Source: Paenibacillus contaminans (GTDB lineage Bacteria; Bacillota; Bacilli; Paenibacillales; NBRC-103111). From it: a stretch of 56,101 nucleotides of DNA. The translations under genes and the position numbers were made by a program. Positions 8,208 to 16,424 of the stretch are shown here, one piece after another. The stretch lies in contig NZ_QMFB01000023.1 in assembly GCF_003285015.1 (NCBI RefSeq), positions 88,676-144,776 on the forward strand, in the 5' to 3' direction. Each line of letters opens with the position of its first letter. The first letter of the stretch is position 1. The notes below the pieces were generated by a model. It was given only the letters and a program-made list of their open reading frames with translations, made no database searches and was not told where the DNA came from.

Positions 8208-8484
8208 CTGCTGAATATAGGGGGCCTTAACGAATTGATCGGGCGTTAAATGCCGCATAGAGGATGCGACGAAACGTACTTTTCGTCCAGCAGCGCGTCA
8301 TCACCGTATTCGCGAATCCATATGCACAGCCATAACGCCGCAGCTTGTTTTCTTCCCCGCCGCCTGATAGAACTCCCATTTGTTAGAGGTAATCTACATA
8401 TCAGACTGGGTCGACTGCCTGTTGCATGTCAACGCTTATCCTTTAAAGGTGTAAGCATTTGATCGTGCAACGGGTAGTGATCCT
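8208..8484. other. Intergenic stretch with a possible coding remnant
   Basis: No intact gene. On the minus strand around 8250-8360 one frame reads KQAAALWLCIWIREYGDDA and reaches a stop near 8247, which looks like protein-coding sequence. I do not recognise a family, and it has no start, so it may be a gene remnant or chance. Confidence 0.25.
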
Positions 8485-8660
8485 CATTATAAGGCAAAGC
8501 TTATTATTCGTGAGGCAAACCTCACTATTTCAAACCGAAAATCCGTGTTTTGGTGAGATAATGAGGCAAACACAACTATTAGTGAGGCAAACGAAATTGA
8601 TAGTTGCGTTTGCCTCACTGATGGGAGAGAACGAGCATTTAACCTGCGAAATAGTGAGGA
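8485..8660 (+). repeat. TGAGGCAAAC repeats with 21-bp spacing
   Basis: TGAGGCAAAC occurs at 8511, 8562 and 8583, with a near copy TAAGGCAAAG at 8490 and an inverted copy GTTTGCCTCA at 8608-8617. Neighbouring direct copies are 21 bases apart (8490/8511 and 8562/8583). The same motif at the same spacing reappears near 19.1 kb. It lies in a gene-free gap between the MFS terminator and the 3' end of the phosphotransferase gene. Function unknown. Confidence 0.7.
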
Positions 8661-8931
8661 TAGCCTAATAAACAATAAGGTTTTCTCCACTAATCGTACG
8701 ATTCGTGCACAACCATTACGATAGCCGTGTTTGCTTTCGTAACCAGGTCATCAATTCCTAGTTTTAGACTTGAAACGCTTTTAGACTTGAAACGCGACTA
8801 GTACCTTGACCGCGTATGATCTAAGGTTTTCTGCCCGCGCTTTTCATGAGAGAATCCGCAGTGGAAAGGGCGGGTTCGTATAAGGCCACGAGCACCCAAA
8901 CCTTGCATTTCATGCGGTCAACGTACTAGCC

Positions 8932-9873
8932 TCAAACCATTTCCTCCAATTCTTTCGTCAAGGCAGCCAGTGTCTTCGTTCGCTCATCGGCTTCCTGCCG
9001 GTCGTATAATAACTGCTCCAGGAATTCCCAAACATCCTCCAACTTACGTCTTCCCTTATAAAACCGCAGAACGTCGGGCTGCGGAACAAAATCGGGGTAT
9101 CGCTTTCGATAAACATGTAGAAACGTATCGTAATAGGGCTGATCGACTAGGAACATAAAATCCGCCTCGACGGGTGCCAGGCGCAGCCCCTCCCAATCAA
9201 TTAGGACGAGTTGTTCTTCCGTTTGCATCATATTCCAATGATGAAGATCCGTATGACACAAAACGTTTCGCAAAGGACGCTGCCGCAAGTCCCGGGACAG
9301 CTTTTCCATTTCGCTAATCAATTGATTCGTTTGCTCCGTATACCGGCTCAGTACTTCGCCCAAGTCCGATGGAACTGGCGATAGCTGCCCTGTCAGAAGC
9401 TGCTTTATTGGTCCGACAAAGGGAAGATCAAAATCTTCTTTGAGCCGCTTTGTATGTACCGGCAATTGTTCGTCGTGCGAATGAAGCTCTGTAATAATGT
9501 CCGAAAGCTGCATCGCCTGATTGTCCGTTAAATCCCGGGGACCGATTGTCTCTCCGTCGATATAATCATAGAGCAGAAAAATACCGTCATCGTTCGAGCA
9601 TAAACAGCTGCCAGCCTTTGTTGCAAGGGGAACGGGAATTTTGCCTTTTAAGCTGCTGTGATTATGGAGCCAGCTCAGGACAGGGACATACTCGTTAATC
9701 AGCGCTGTCCATTTCGGAGTGGACGCTCTGCTTTTCTCGTACATTTTCAAGAAGTAAGAGCGGTCGCCCGCAATCATCTTATAGGCTAGCGAGGACCATC
9801 CGCCTTGCTGCGGAGTAAGTTGGGACACCTTCAGCCCATAATGCTCATATATCGTTTCCTCGATTTTGTTCAT
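8932..9873 (-). CDS. Aminoglycoside phosphotransferase-family kinase
   Basis: A 313-residue small-molecule kinase of the APH/choline-kinase fold. The N-lobe carries the nucleotide-binding region YFLKMYEK; the catalytic loop is CHTDLHHWNMM (HxDxxxxN, Brenner motif) and the metal-binding motif is LIDWEG. Overall length and the N-terminal pattern recall APH(9)-like spectinomycin kinases, but the family also includes homoserine, choline and fructosamine kinases, so substrate is open. The ribosome site GGAGG is only 4 bases from ATG 9873. It has no operon partner. Confidence 0.82.
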   Translation of the reverse strand: MNKIEETIYEHYGLKVSQLTPQQGGWSSLAYKMIAGDRSYFLKMYEKSRASTPKWTALINEYVPVLSWLHNHSSLKGKIPVPLATKAGSCLCSNDDGIFLLYDYIDGETIGPRDLTDNQAMQLSDIITELHSHDEQLPVHTKRLKEDFDLPFVGPIKQLLTGQLSPVPSDLGEVLSRYTEQTNQLISEMEKLSRDLRQRPLRNVLCHTDLHHWNMMQTEEQLVLIDWEGLRLAPVEADFMFLVDQPYYDTFLHVYRKRYPDFVPQPDVLRFYKGRRKLEDVWEFLEQLLYDRQEADERTKTLAALTKELEEMV

Positions 9874-9952
9874 ACGTCCTCCGGCATAATGTTTTCCGGT
9901 TTAGTATATCGCAAATTCGTCCTACGGTCACAATGTAACGGATGTCGTTCCT

Positions 9953-10054
9953 TTATTTTTTGTACCGTTTCACCAATAATTCGGCTATCTCTTCCGCTTG
10001 GGCGATTGTGGTTATGGGATCTCAGTACCAGTACCGTTCGGAATCGAACCCGTA
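9953..10054 (-). pseudogene. C-terminal remnant of a siderophore-binding protein
   Basis: On the minus strand one frame reads FDSERYWY, a TGA at 10022-10024, then DPITTIAQAEEIAELLVKR and YKK with a stop at 9953-9955. This matches the C-terminal end of iron-siderophore binding lipoproteins, including the one at 13028 (ERSWYYDPLAVLAQTEELAE). Only the last 30-35 codons survive and they carry a nonsense codon. It is evidence of a lost fourth binding-protein gene beside the first AraC cassette. Confidence 0.55.
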
Positions 10055-10250
10055 CGACAAAAATGGAGCGATTCGTATGAATTGTATCATATGTTCATAG
10101 GCGTGTATGCCGGAGACGGCGGTAATCAGAGTGCGGAGGAAATCTGTTCTCCGTCTTTCATAAGCCGGGAGCGGACTCCGATTTTTCCCGTTGAAAGCAG
10201 CTGCAGCGACGCCGGAACGCAACCGCAATCGGACAGTCCGGGCTTTTTCC

Positions 10251-10278
10251 GCACCGCGCGCCTCCCGGCGCGCGGTGC
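10251..10278. repeat. Perfect 12-bp GC-rich stem with 4-base loop
   Basis: GCACCGCGCGCC and GGCGCGCGGTGC flank the loop TCCC. No T-run follows on either strand, so it is not a typical terminator. Otherwise the gap from 9874 to 10479 holds only the binding-protein remnant and no other recognisable gene. Confidence 0.6.
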
Positions 10279-10479
10279 TTGGTCACACGTCGGCGGTCAA
10301 ACCTAGTACGGGTTGTTATTGATAGGCGCCGGCTTCCGTCACGCCCCTCCACGACTCTCTTCTATAAACCATACTTTAGTATCTGCAAGGCGGAATCGTT
10401 TAGCAGCTATAATGCATGTGAATGTGCGCGGAGATTCGTTCGCCATATACCAACCGGCAAGCTGACTAGGAGGGGAACA

Positions 10480-11142
10480 ATGGATGCCAATCGCAGGTCC
10501 GCACTTTTTGCGGGCGTACTGTTTGTATTCGCTACGGTTTCGTATATTTCAGGGAATGCCATAATTGAATCCGTTCTGAGCGCTCCCGATTATCTTCAAG
10601 ATGTGTATTCAAAGAAAAACCAAATCGTCCTGGGCGTATTGCTTGAGTTTATTAATTCCGCCGCTGTGGTCGGAATCGCGATCATGCTGTATCCCGTCTT
10701 AAAGCAGCATAATGAAAAAATCGCCATAGGCTACGTAGGCTTTCGGGTGATTGAGGCCGCGCTCCTGATCGTCGGGACAATCGGTCCGCTTTTGCTCATC
10801 GGGCTTAGTCAAAAATATATCGCGGCGGGCGCCCCCGATCACTCCTATTTTCAAACAATCGGCGCATTGGCGGCGGAAGGAAGCTTATCGGCTTTTCAGT
10901 TGGCCATGCTCGCGCTTGGTCTGTACAGCCTTTTTTTCTGTTATTTGCTGTACCGGTCCAAACTCGTTCCGCGATTCCTATCCGGCTTGGGACTCTTCGG
11001 TTATGTATCGTTGTCTGCCAGCGCCATCATGGAGCTTATGGGTTATAATGGCATGTATTTATACGCGCCCGGAGCCTTATTCGAAATCATCTTTCCGCTC
11101 TGGCTGATCGTCAAAGGGTTTAACTTATCCGGAAGGACATAA
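10480..11142 (+). CDS. DUF4386 family membrane protein
   Basis: A 220-residue protein with about six hydrophobic segments. The pattern RRSALFAGVLFVFATVSYI at the start, the loop APDYLQDVY, GFRVIEAALLIVG in the middle and MELMGYNGMYLYAPGALFEI near the end are typical of DUF4386 proteins, which have no established function. ATG 10480 follows AGGAGGGG; a longer frame starting at 10279 has no ribosome site and no hydrophobic character. No clear operon partner. Confidence 0.8.
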   Translation: MDANRRSALFAGVLFVFATVSYISGNAIIESVLSAPDYLQDVYSKKNQIVLGVLLEFINSAAVVGIAIMLYPVLKQHNEKIAIGYVGFRVIEAALLIVGTIGPLLLIGLSQKYIAAGAPDHSYFQTIGALAAEGSLSAFQLAMLALGLYSLFFCYLLYRSKLVPRFLSGLGLFGYVSLSASAIMELMGYNGMYLYAPGALFEIIFPLWLIVKGFNLSGRT

Positions 11143-11241
11143 TCGTCACGCAGGACATCCCAAATCGTTATTTCGTACCTCTAGATGGGTTTTAGAAAAT
11201 CATAAGCCCCTCACGATATCGTCAATGCAGCGGCTATTTGC

Positions 11242-11273
11242 TATAATACCCTTATTGAAAATCATTATCAATT
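11242..11273 (+). promoter_or_regulatory. -10 box and Fur box of the first AraC cassette
   Basis: TATAAT (11242-11247) is followed by TGAAAATCATTATCA (11256-11270), a 13 of 14 match to the 7-1-7 Fur consensus TGATAATnATTATCA. The box lies at the transcription start and 20 bases before the ATG, so iron-loaded Fur should repress this gene. Confidence 0.8.
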
Positions 11274-11290
11274 ACAAAAGGGTGAAAAAG

Positions 11291-12934
11291 ATGCCCCTAT
11301 CCCCTGCTGCCGGCGAAACGAAATCGGAAATGTCCCATACCTTCTATATGCTTGTGCGTTTGAACGGATTAAACGGGCCGGAGCGGCACGATGACCGGGA
11401 CGAAACGCCGCCGCTTCCACGCATCCTGATCGTTAGCGGCGGGAGCGGAACCGTTCGGATCAACGGGCGGCAGCACCCGCTGTCCCGCGGAAGCGTATTG
11501 CTGTGCGATGCCGGCTTCCAGCCGGTACTTCAATCGGAGCCGTACTCCTTATTGAAGGGCATCCAGCTTGTTTATCGCGGCATTACGGCGGACGGTTCTC
11601 CTCCGCAGATCTTGGAGTATGATTTGCCGCTGCACCTTGGTTCGGCCGGCATTGTCAGACTGGCTGAAGAGCTGGCGGCCGTCTGGCGAGAGCCGCAGCT
11701 CGGGGGGCCGTTCCGGCCGCAGCAGCTGTTCACCGAGCTGCTCGCGGAGCTGCATCGGGAGCTGACGATCCGGGAACAGCCCGAGCAGCCTGCGAACGGC
11801 TGGTTTGATCAGGCGCTTCAATATATGGAGGAGCATTATTGCGAGGATCTGACCCGGGAGCAGATGGCGGAGCTGGCCAAAGTAAGCCCCGAGCATTTTT
11901 CCCGCACCTTCCGCAAGCTTACCGGGCGCACGTTTAATACCCATCTGACCCTGCTGAGGATTCGCAGCGCCCAGATACGCTTCCTGACCGGGGCGCCGGA
12001 CTTGAATACGCTGGCGCAGGAGGTCGGATACCGGGAGGGGTGTTATTTAAGCCGCAAATTTAAAGAAACGGCAGGGCTGTCCCCCACCGCTTATAAGCGC
12101 AAACGCAAACGAATTGCCGCGCTGAATCCCAATCATACCGCCAGCCTGATCGCGCTTGGCGTCACCCCCGAGCTCGGCGTTTATACATCCTGGCTCGAGC
12201 AAGAGCAGCTCAGCCGATCGGCGGCTATCGGGCCTAAGCTGAATCCTTACGAGATGAGCCCTGACGCTTACATGGAAACGGTCTCCGCGGCGCGTCCTGA
12301 CGTCATTATCGACTACGGCACCGGTGCGGAAAATCGCAGCCTGCTTCCGATCGCTCCCGTGGTACAGCTGCCTTTTAAAACGATGAGCTGGCGCGAGCAG
12401 TTTCGCCTGATCGGCGACATAGCGAACAAACGGCAGCAGGCCGAAGATTGGCTGAGCCGCTACGACGAACGGATCAGCGAAAGCAATCTGCTCCTGGATC
12501 GCGAGCTTGGCCGGCGGGAAGCGAGGGGAACCGCCATCGTCTGGGAAATCGGCCTGGGATCGGCTTATTGTATCGGCAGCAGCTTCGGCAGAGGATGCCA
12601 AATTCTATACGGCGACCTCGGCTTTCGCCTCCCCTCCCGGCTGCAGGAGCAAGGCATCTTCACGCGCGGATACGTCGAAGCGGATATCGAAGCCATCGCC
12701 GACTATTCGGCCGATCATATTTGGATTACCGACGTGCCTGCCGATCCGGCTGTTCGACAGCGTATACGGCGGTTATTCCGCTCCGAAGGCTGGTTGAACC
12801 TGGAGGCCGTGCGCCGCAACCGGGTCTACTTGCTGAACCAGTCCGAATTATTTTACGGCTACGATCCGATTTCCTCAAAGGCGCAGCTTCGCGAGCTGCT
12901 TCGGACGCTCGTGCCGCATCATAAAAGTACATGA
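11291..12934 (+). CDS. AraC regulator with siderophore-binding sensor domain (Btr-like), copy 1
   Basis: A 547-residue cytoplasmic regulator. Residues 1-165 form an AraC-type cupin-like region (GSGTVRINGRQHPLSRGSVL), about 171-271 the double HTH domain (LTREQMAELAKVSPEHFSRT and LNTLAQEVGYREGCYLSRKF), and about 275-540 a Peripla_BP_2 domain without signal peptide. In Bacillus subtilis, Btr uses such a domain to sense bacillibactin in the cytoplasm and activate feu genes. Start at ATG 11291 after AAAAGGGTG. A Fur box covers its promoter and a siderophore-binding lipoprotein gene follows at 13028. Its sensor domain is only distantly similar to that lipoprotein, so the shared ligand is inferred from pairing. 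Confidence 0.88.
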   Translation: MPLSPAAGETKSEMSHTFYMLVRLNGLNGPERHDDRDETPPLPRILIVSGGSGTVRINGRQHPLSRGSVLLCDAGFQPVLQSEPYSLLKGIQLVYRGITADGSPPQILEYDLPLHLGSAGIVRLAEELAAVWREPQLGGPFRPQQLFTELLAELHRELTIREQPEQPANGWFDQALQYMEEHYCEDLTREQMAELAKVSPEHFSRTFRKLTGRTFNTHLTLLRIRSAQIRFLTGAPDLNTLAQEVGYREGCYLSRKFKETAGLSPTAYKRKRKRIAALNPNHTASLIALGVTPELGVYTSWLEQEQLSRSAAIGPKLNPYEMSPDAYMETVSAARPDVIIDYGTGAENRSLLPIAPVVQLPFKTMSWREQFRLIGDIANKRQQAEDWLSRYDERISESNLLLDRELGRREARGTAIVWEIGLGSAYCIGSSFGRGCQILYGDLGFRLPSRLQEQGIFTRGYVEADIEAIADYSADHIWITDVPADPAVRQRIRRLFRSEGWLNLEAVRRNRVYLLNQSELFYGYDPISSKAQLRELLRTLVPHHKST

Positions 12935-12989
12935 GCGCACATCATTTTTAGGCATAGCCAACTCCTGTCCGACACGGTAAAGTATTAGT

Positions 12990-13004
12990 TGAGAATGATT
13001 ATCG
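12990..13004 (+). promoter_or_regulatory. Fur box before binding protein 1
   Basis: TGAGAATGATTATCG matches 12 of 14 positions of the 7-1-7 Fur consensus and sits 24 bases before the TTG start. Confidence 0.65.
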
Positions 13005-13027
13005 TTGTTGATAGGGAGGCTAAACCA

Positions 13028-14089
13028 TTGTTTTTGCAGCATACTTTTCCGCCACTCCGCACATATCGTCTGTCCGTCATCGTTTCGCTTCTATTTCTCT
13101 TATTGGCGCTCTCCGGCTGCGGAGCCGCCGGGCCGAGCGACGGCCCCAATGACAGCGATAACGTCAAAGCCGCACAAGCTTCCGACGGCAAAAACGGCAG
13201 CTCGCCTTCGCCGAACGATAAAGACGCCGGAAAGACGGCCGGCGATTCCGCTCAGCAGACGGCCAAGATGAAAACCGTATCGACCGTTAAAGGGGACATC
13301 CAAATTCCGGTTCAGCCGCAGCGGATCGTAGCCGAGGAATATTTGGGCAGTTTGATCGCGCTGAACGTTATCCCTGTAGGCGCTCCCGGATTGACGATCA
13401 AAAACTATTATTTCAAGGAGGCGCTTGCCGGCATCGCCGATACCGGCGTTTACGGCAAGCCGTCCGCCGAGAACATCATCGCCCTTAATCCCGATCTCAT
13501 TATTACCGGCAACGGAGAAACCTACGATGTTCTTAGCAAAATCGCGCCGACTCTGGTTATCCCTTACGGAGACTTGAAAAACGTCCATCAGGAGCTCGCT
13601 TACTTCGGAGACTTGCTCGGCAAGGAAGACAAAGCCAAGACCTGGCTGGCGGAATACGATCGGCGCATTGCCGCAGCCAAAGCCAAAGTCGATGCCGTCA
13701 TCCCTGCCGGCGCTTCGTTCTCCATTATGGAGGACGGCGAGAAAACGACATGGGTATACGGCGATAACTTCGGCCGCGGCGGCCAGCCGGTATATCAGGC
13801 GCTTGGCCGCAAACCCCCGGCCGAAATCGCCGATACCCTCATGGAGAAGCAGTGGGCCGAATTGTCGGCCGAGCTGCTTGAGAAGTATGCCGGTGACTAT
13901 ATCGTGATGACCTCGAACAACCGGACGGCGGAGGATTTTAAAGCCGACCCGATCTGGCGCAATCTCCCGGCCGTGAAGAACGGGAATCTCTACGTTTGGC
14001 CCGAGGAACGGTCCTGGTATTACGACCCGCTAGCCGTACTGGCTCAAACCGAAGAGCTGGCCGAATGGCTCGCCAAGCATGGCAAATAA
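13028..14089 (+). CDS. Iron-siderophore ABC transporter binding lipoprotein, copy 1
   Basis: A 353-residue lipoprotein with membrane signal and lipobox LALSGC, a low-complexity linker, then a FecB/FeuA-type Peripla_BP_2 domain from IQIPVQPQRIVAEEYLG to the end. Typical landmarks are ALNPDLIITG, KIAPTLVIPY, VYGDNFGRGGQPVYQALG and WYYDPLAVLAQTEEL. Start is TTG 13028: GGGAGG (13014-13019) is 8 bases upstream, and an upstream TTG at 12989 would lie in the Fur box. It should deliver a ferric siderophore to a permease that is not in this window. It follows the AraC regulator by 93 bases with its own Fur box. Confidence 0.9.
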   Translation: MFLQHTFPPLRTYRLSVIVSLLFLLLALSGCGAAGPSDGPNDSDNVKAAQASDGKNGSSPSPNDKDAGKTAGDSAQQTAKMKTVSTVKGDIQIPVQPQRIVAEEYLGSLIALNVIPVGAPGLTIKNYYFKEALAGIADTGVYGKPSAENIIALNPDLIITGNGETYDVLSKIAPTLVIPYGDLKNVHQELAYFGDLLGKEDKAKTWLAEYDRRIAAAKAKVDAVIPAGASFSIMEDGEKTTWVYGDNFGRGGQPVYQALGRKPPAEIADTLMEKQWAELSAELLEKYAGDYIVMTSNNRTAEDFKADPIWRNLPAVKNGNLYVWPEERSWYYDPLAVLAQTEELAEWLAKHGK

Positions 14090-14325
14090 TACGCATTTAC
14101 CAGCCGCCGTGTGGCCTAGCTCCGCGTGCCGGGAGTCGCGCATCGCGGGGAAACCGGCGTTCCGCCTCATGACAACAAACTCCGGACGGGATTTTCCCGC
14201 TCCGGCTTTTTGGTGTCGGTCGGTAGTCGTCGGCGCAACCGCTTCGCTCGGTCAACTACTCCGGCGTCCAACCTCCACTAGGCATTCGGTATGATCGTGC
14301 TGTCTGTGAGGCATCTTATGCCATT

Positions 14326-14392
14326 AGTGCAACCTCGAAGTTGCACTTAAATCTCATACAGCCTATAATAAGTGCAACTGGAAAGTTTCACT
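14326..14392 (+). promoter_or_regulatory. Promoter with two ArsR-type operators
   Basis: TTGCAC (14341-14346) and TATAAT (14364-14369) are 17 bases apart. Two inverted repeats surround them: AGTGCAAC-N6-GTTGCACT (14326-14347) overlaps the -35 box and AGTGCAAC-N6-GTTTCACT (14371-14392) lies at the transcription start. They share half-sites and spacing, so one dimeric repressor should bind both, most likely the ArsR protein encoded downstream. Confidence 0.8.
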
Positions 14393-14407
14393 TAGGAGGC
14401 GAATCGA

Positions 14408-14851
14408 TTGGAACAGTTGACGGTCGTGCGTACGATTTGGATACAGGCTTCGCGGGAACGGGTTTGGGCTGCCGTTACGGAAGCGGAGCAATTGTCACGC
14501 TGGTATTCTCCGGGATCCCCGTGGGAAATCCCTTCTTTGAAGGTTGAAGCTGTAGTTTTGTTTCATCACTCGCCCAATCGTTACCACAGCGGTATGGAAG
14601 TTGTCACCTTGCGGGCAACGATCGAGACGGTGGATCCCCTCCACAGGTTTGCAGTCCGCTGGGAGTACGAGGAGTCGGACGTAGACATGGTCACTACCTT
14701 CATTCTCACCGAAGAAAACGGCGGGACGAAGGTAACGATAACGGAAACCGGATATGAAACGCAACAGCAGCTGAAGCAGACGGAGGAAGGCTACGGCATG
14801 TCTTTGGAGAACTTGAAGGCCCATATGGAGGGAAGGGAGCTTCCTTATTGA
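14408..14851 (+). CDS. SRPBCC (AHSA1-like) domain protein
   Basis: A 147-residue single-domain protein of the Bet v1/START-like fold: TIWIQASRERVWAAVTEAEQ at the N-terminus, WEYEESDVDMVTTFILT in the core and a long C-terminal helix (GYGMSLENLKAHMEG). Such proteins commonly bind hydrophobic ligands and are often encoded with an ArsR regulator, as here. Start is TTG 14408 after AGGAGG with 8-base spacing. The stop overlaps the next start (TTGA), so the pair is translationally coupled. Ligand unknown. Confidence 0.85.
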   Translation: MEQLTVVRTIWIQASRERVWAAVTEAEQLSRWYSPGSPWEIPSLKVEAVVLFHHSPNRYHSGMEVVTLRATIETVDPLHRFAVRWEYEESDVDMVTTFILTEENGGTKVTITETGYETQQQLKQTEEGYGMSLENLKAHMEGRELPY

Positions 14852-15159
14852 ACGCTGAGCGTATTTTTACCGCCATCGCCGATCCGGTTCGAAGAGAAGT
14901 GCTGGAAACTCTTGCAAAAGACAGCCCCAAGACGGCAACCCAATTGGCCGCAGTTTTCCCGATAACGCGTCAAGGCGTTCTCAAGCATTTACATGCGCTC
15001 CAGGAAGCGGGATTGGTTACAGTCCGGCAAAGCGGTCGGGAGAAACGCTACTTCCTCACTCCCGAGCCGCTTCGCGTATTGGAAAACTGGGCGAAATCGG
15101 TAGGAACCATGTGGGACGAACGCCTGCCGCGCCTGAAGGAAATGCTCGAAAATGAATAA
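14848..15159 (+). CDS. ArsR-family repressor
   Basis: A 103-residue winged-helix protein: IADPVRREVLETLAKDSPKT, recognition helix ITRQGVLKHLHALQEAGLVT and wing SGREKRYFLT. It lacks the CxC metal-binding motif of metal sensors, so it belongs to the SRPBCC-associated branch. Start TTG 14848 overlaps the previous stop. The two inverted repeats around the operon promoter are probably its own operators. Unusually the regulator is second in the operon. Confidence 0.85.
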   Translation: MNAERIFTAIADPVRREVLETLAKDSPKTATQLAAVFPITRQGVLKHLHALQEAGLVTVRQSGREKRYFLTPEPLRVLENWAKSVGTMWDERLPRLKEMLENE

Positions 15160-15276
15160 TGCGTTAGGACGGCGTATGCAGGAAGCGATTTCCTATGCAC
15201 CGAAAGCGTGAACGCCGGGGCGTCGGACAAGCGACTCCGAAGCGTATCGCCAAAAGCAAGTAGACCCGCAGGGATG

Positions 15277-15322
15277 AAAGGCTGTGACACTTTGCCGTTA
15301 TGCAGGCTGTCACGGCCTTTTT
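15277..15322 (+). terminator. Terminator of the SRPBCC/ArsR operon
   Basis: GGCTGTGACA (15280-15289) and TGTCACGGCC (15308-15317, one G-T wobble) form a 10-bp stem followed by five T. Confidence 0.75.
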
Positions 15323-15397
15323 GGGGTTTCCCGGGTTTCGCGGGTTTCGCGGGTTTCGCGGGTTTCGCGGGTTTGGCAGGTTTCGCCGGGTTTGGCG
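15323..15397 (+). repeat. GGGTTTCGC 9-bp tandem repeat
   Basis: About eight head-to-tail copies of GGGTTTCGC, the last ones degenerate, begin directly after the terminator. Any frame through it gives a GFA repeat with no gene signals, so I treat it as a non-coding minisatellite. Confidence 0.75.
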
Positions 15398-15425
15398 CCC
15401 GCCATAGCCGGCAGTCCGTTAAGGA

Positions 15426-16163
15426 TTAGTCGCGGTCCATATTCGACTTAAGCTCGTTAAGCCTTTCGGCTGCTTCCATCACCTCTTCAAGCTCACGGTC
15501 GGACAGCGGCAAATGCTCCGCTTTTTCTATAAAAGCTTTCGCAGTATGCAGCTCGTCCACGGAGGCGGCGACATCGGCCCGCAGGACATAAGCTTTATAA
15601 CGAAGCGTTACCGGCGCCTCCTCGGCTTTCGAAAACACAAGATCCAATACTCTGGCAGCGTCTGCGGGCTCGTCTTTGGCATAGGCCAGTTTGTATGCCG
15701 TTTCGAACGCATTCGAAAACTTCGACGGACGCGCCTCATCGTTTCGATCGTTCGGGATTTGTCCGGGAGAGGCATGCTTCTGACCGATCAATAGGCGGTT
15801 TCCTGCAGGATCGATAAGATTGAATCTCCGGTCCTCCGCAAGATTGTTGACCTTGGTTATTCTTGGATAGCCCTTCGAGGGGACCTTTTGATAAGCCCTT
15901 TTGAGATTTTCGCAAAACTCCTTGTACAGGGCATCCACGTCAGTGACGCTTACGTAACACATGCTGTAAGAATTAGACGGCTCCAATTGTTTCAGCACAA
16001 AAAAGTGTATCTCCATCATGCGGTGACGGACGCAAGCATATAGATTGGGCTTTGCTTGCCTGTAAGTCAGTTCAAAGCCCAATGCTTGGTAGAAAGCTAA
16101 CTGTTCATCAATGGATTTGCAAGGAAAAATGGGAATTACGGTTCCACCCCGTTTTGTTGTCAT
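15426..16163 (-). CDS. VOC-superfamily (glyoxalase/bleomycin-resistance-like) protein
   Basis: A 245-residue protein. Residues 1-120 form a VOC domain: IPIFPCKSIDEQLAFYQALG, MMEIHFFVLK, and RRFNLIDPAGNRLLIGQ. The fold covers bleomycin-binding proteins, glyoxalases and dioxygenases, and residues alone do not decide which. The C-terminal 120 residues are helical and charged (AADAARVLDLVFSKAEEAP), unusual for a plain bleomycin-resistance protein. Start ATG 16163 follows GGAGG by 8 bases; the in-frame ATG at 16178 is part of that ribosome site. Convergent with the preceding operon. Confidence 0.8.
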   Translation of the reverse strand: MTTKRGGTVIPIFPCKSIDEQLAFYQALGFELTYRQAKPNLYACVRHRMMEIHFFVLKQLEPSNSYSMCYVSVTDVDALYKEFCENLKRAYQKVPSKGYPRITKVNNLAEDRRFNLIDPAGNRLLIGQKHASPGQIPNDRNDEARPSKFSNAFETAYKLAYAKDEPADAARVLDLVFSKAEEAPVTLRYKAYVLRADVAASVDELHTAKAFIEKAEHLPLSDRELEEVMEAAERLNELKSNMDRD

Positions 16164-16350
16164 GTTACCAACCTCCATATCACGATCAACGAATCATTTC
16201 ATCGATCGAATTTGCCTTCCCCTTTACCATACTACATTCATGCAAATGCTAATGTTTGAATGAATTTGCTCCTCTGTCAGATCAAAACCCGTCTTGAGAT
16301 TGAAAGATCATGTTGAAGGTGGCATGCGATGACCTTTCCTCGCAACCAAA

Positions 16351-16383
16351 ATGACAGTATATGTCATCCCCGTCTGTTATAAT
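16351..16383 (+). promoter_or_regulatory. Palindromic operator and -10 box before the WYL gene
   Basis: ATGACA-N5-TGTCAT (16351-16367) stands just upstream of TATAAT (16378-16383), where a -35 element would be expected but none is good. A second copy of the palindrome lies before the next gene at 17308. Confidence 0.65.
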
Positions 16384-16424
16384 TAGAACAAACGGTTAGG
16401 CGGGAGCTGATTACTCTGAGCAAC

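Noticed and set aside
12448..12924. 158-codon ORF inside AraC copy 1
   Set aside because: Frame shadow in GC-rich coding sequence.
15208..15429. ORF encoding a GFAGFAG repeat protein
   Set aside because: The repeat is a 9-bp minisatellite behind a terminator; no ribosome site or promoter is seen.
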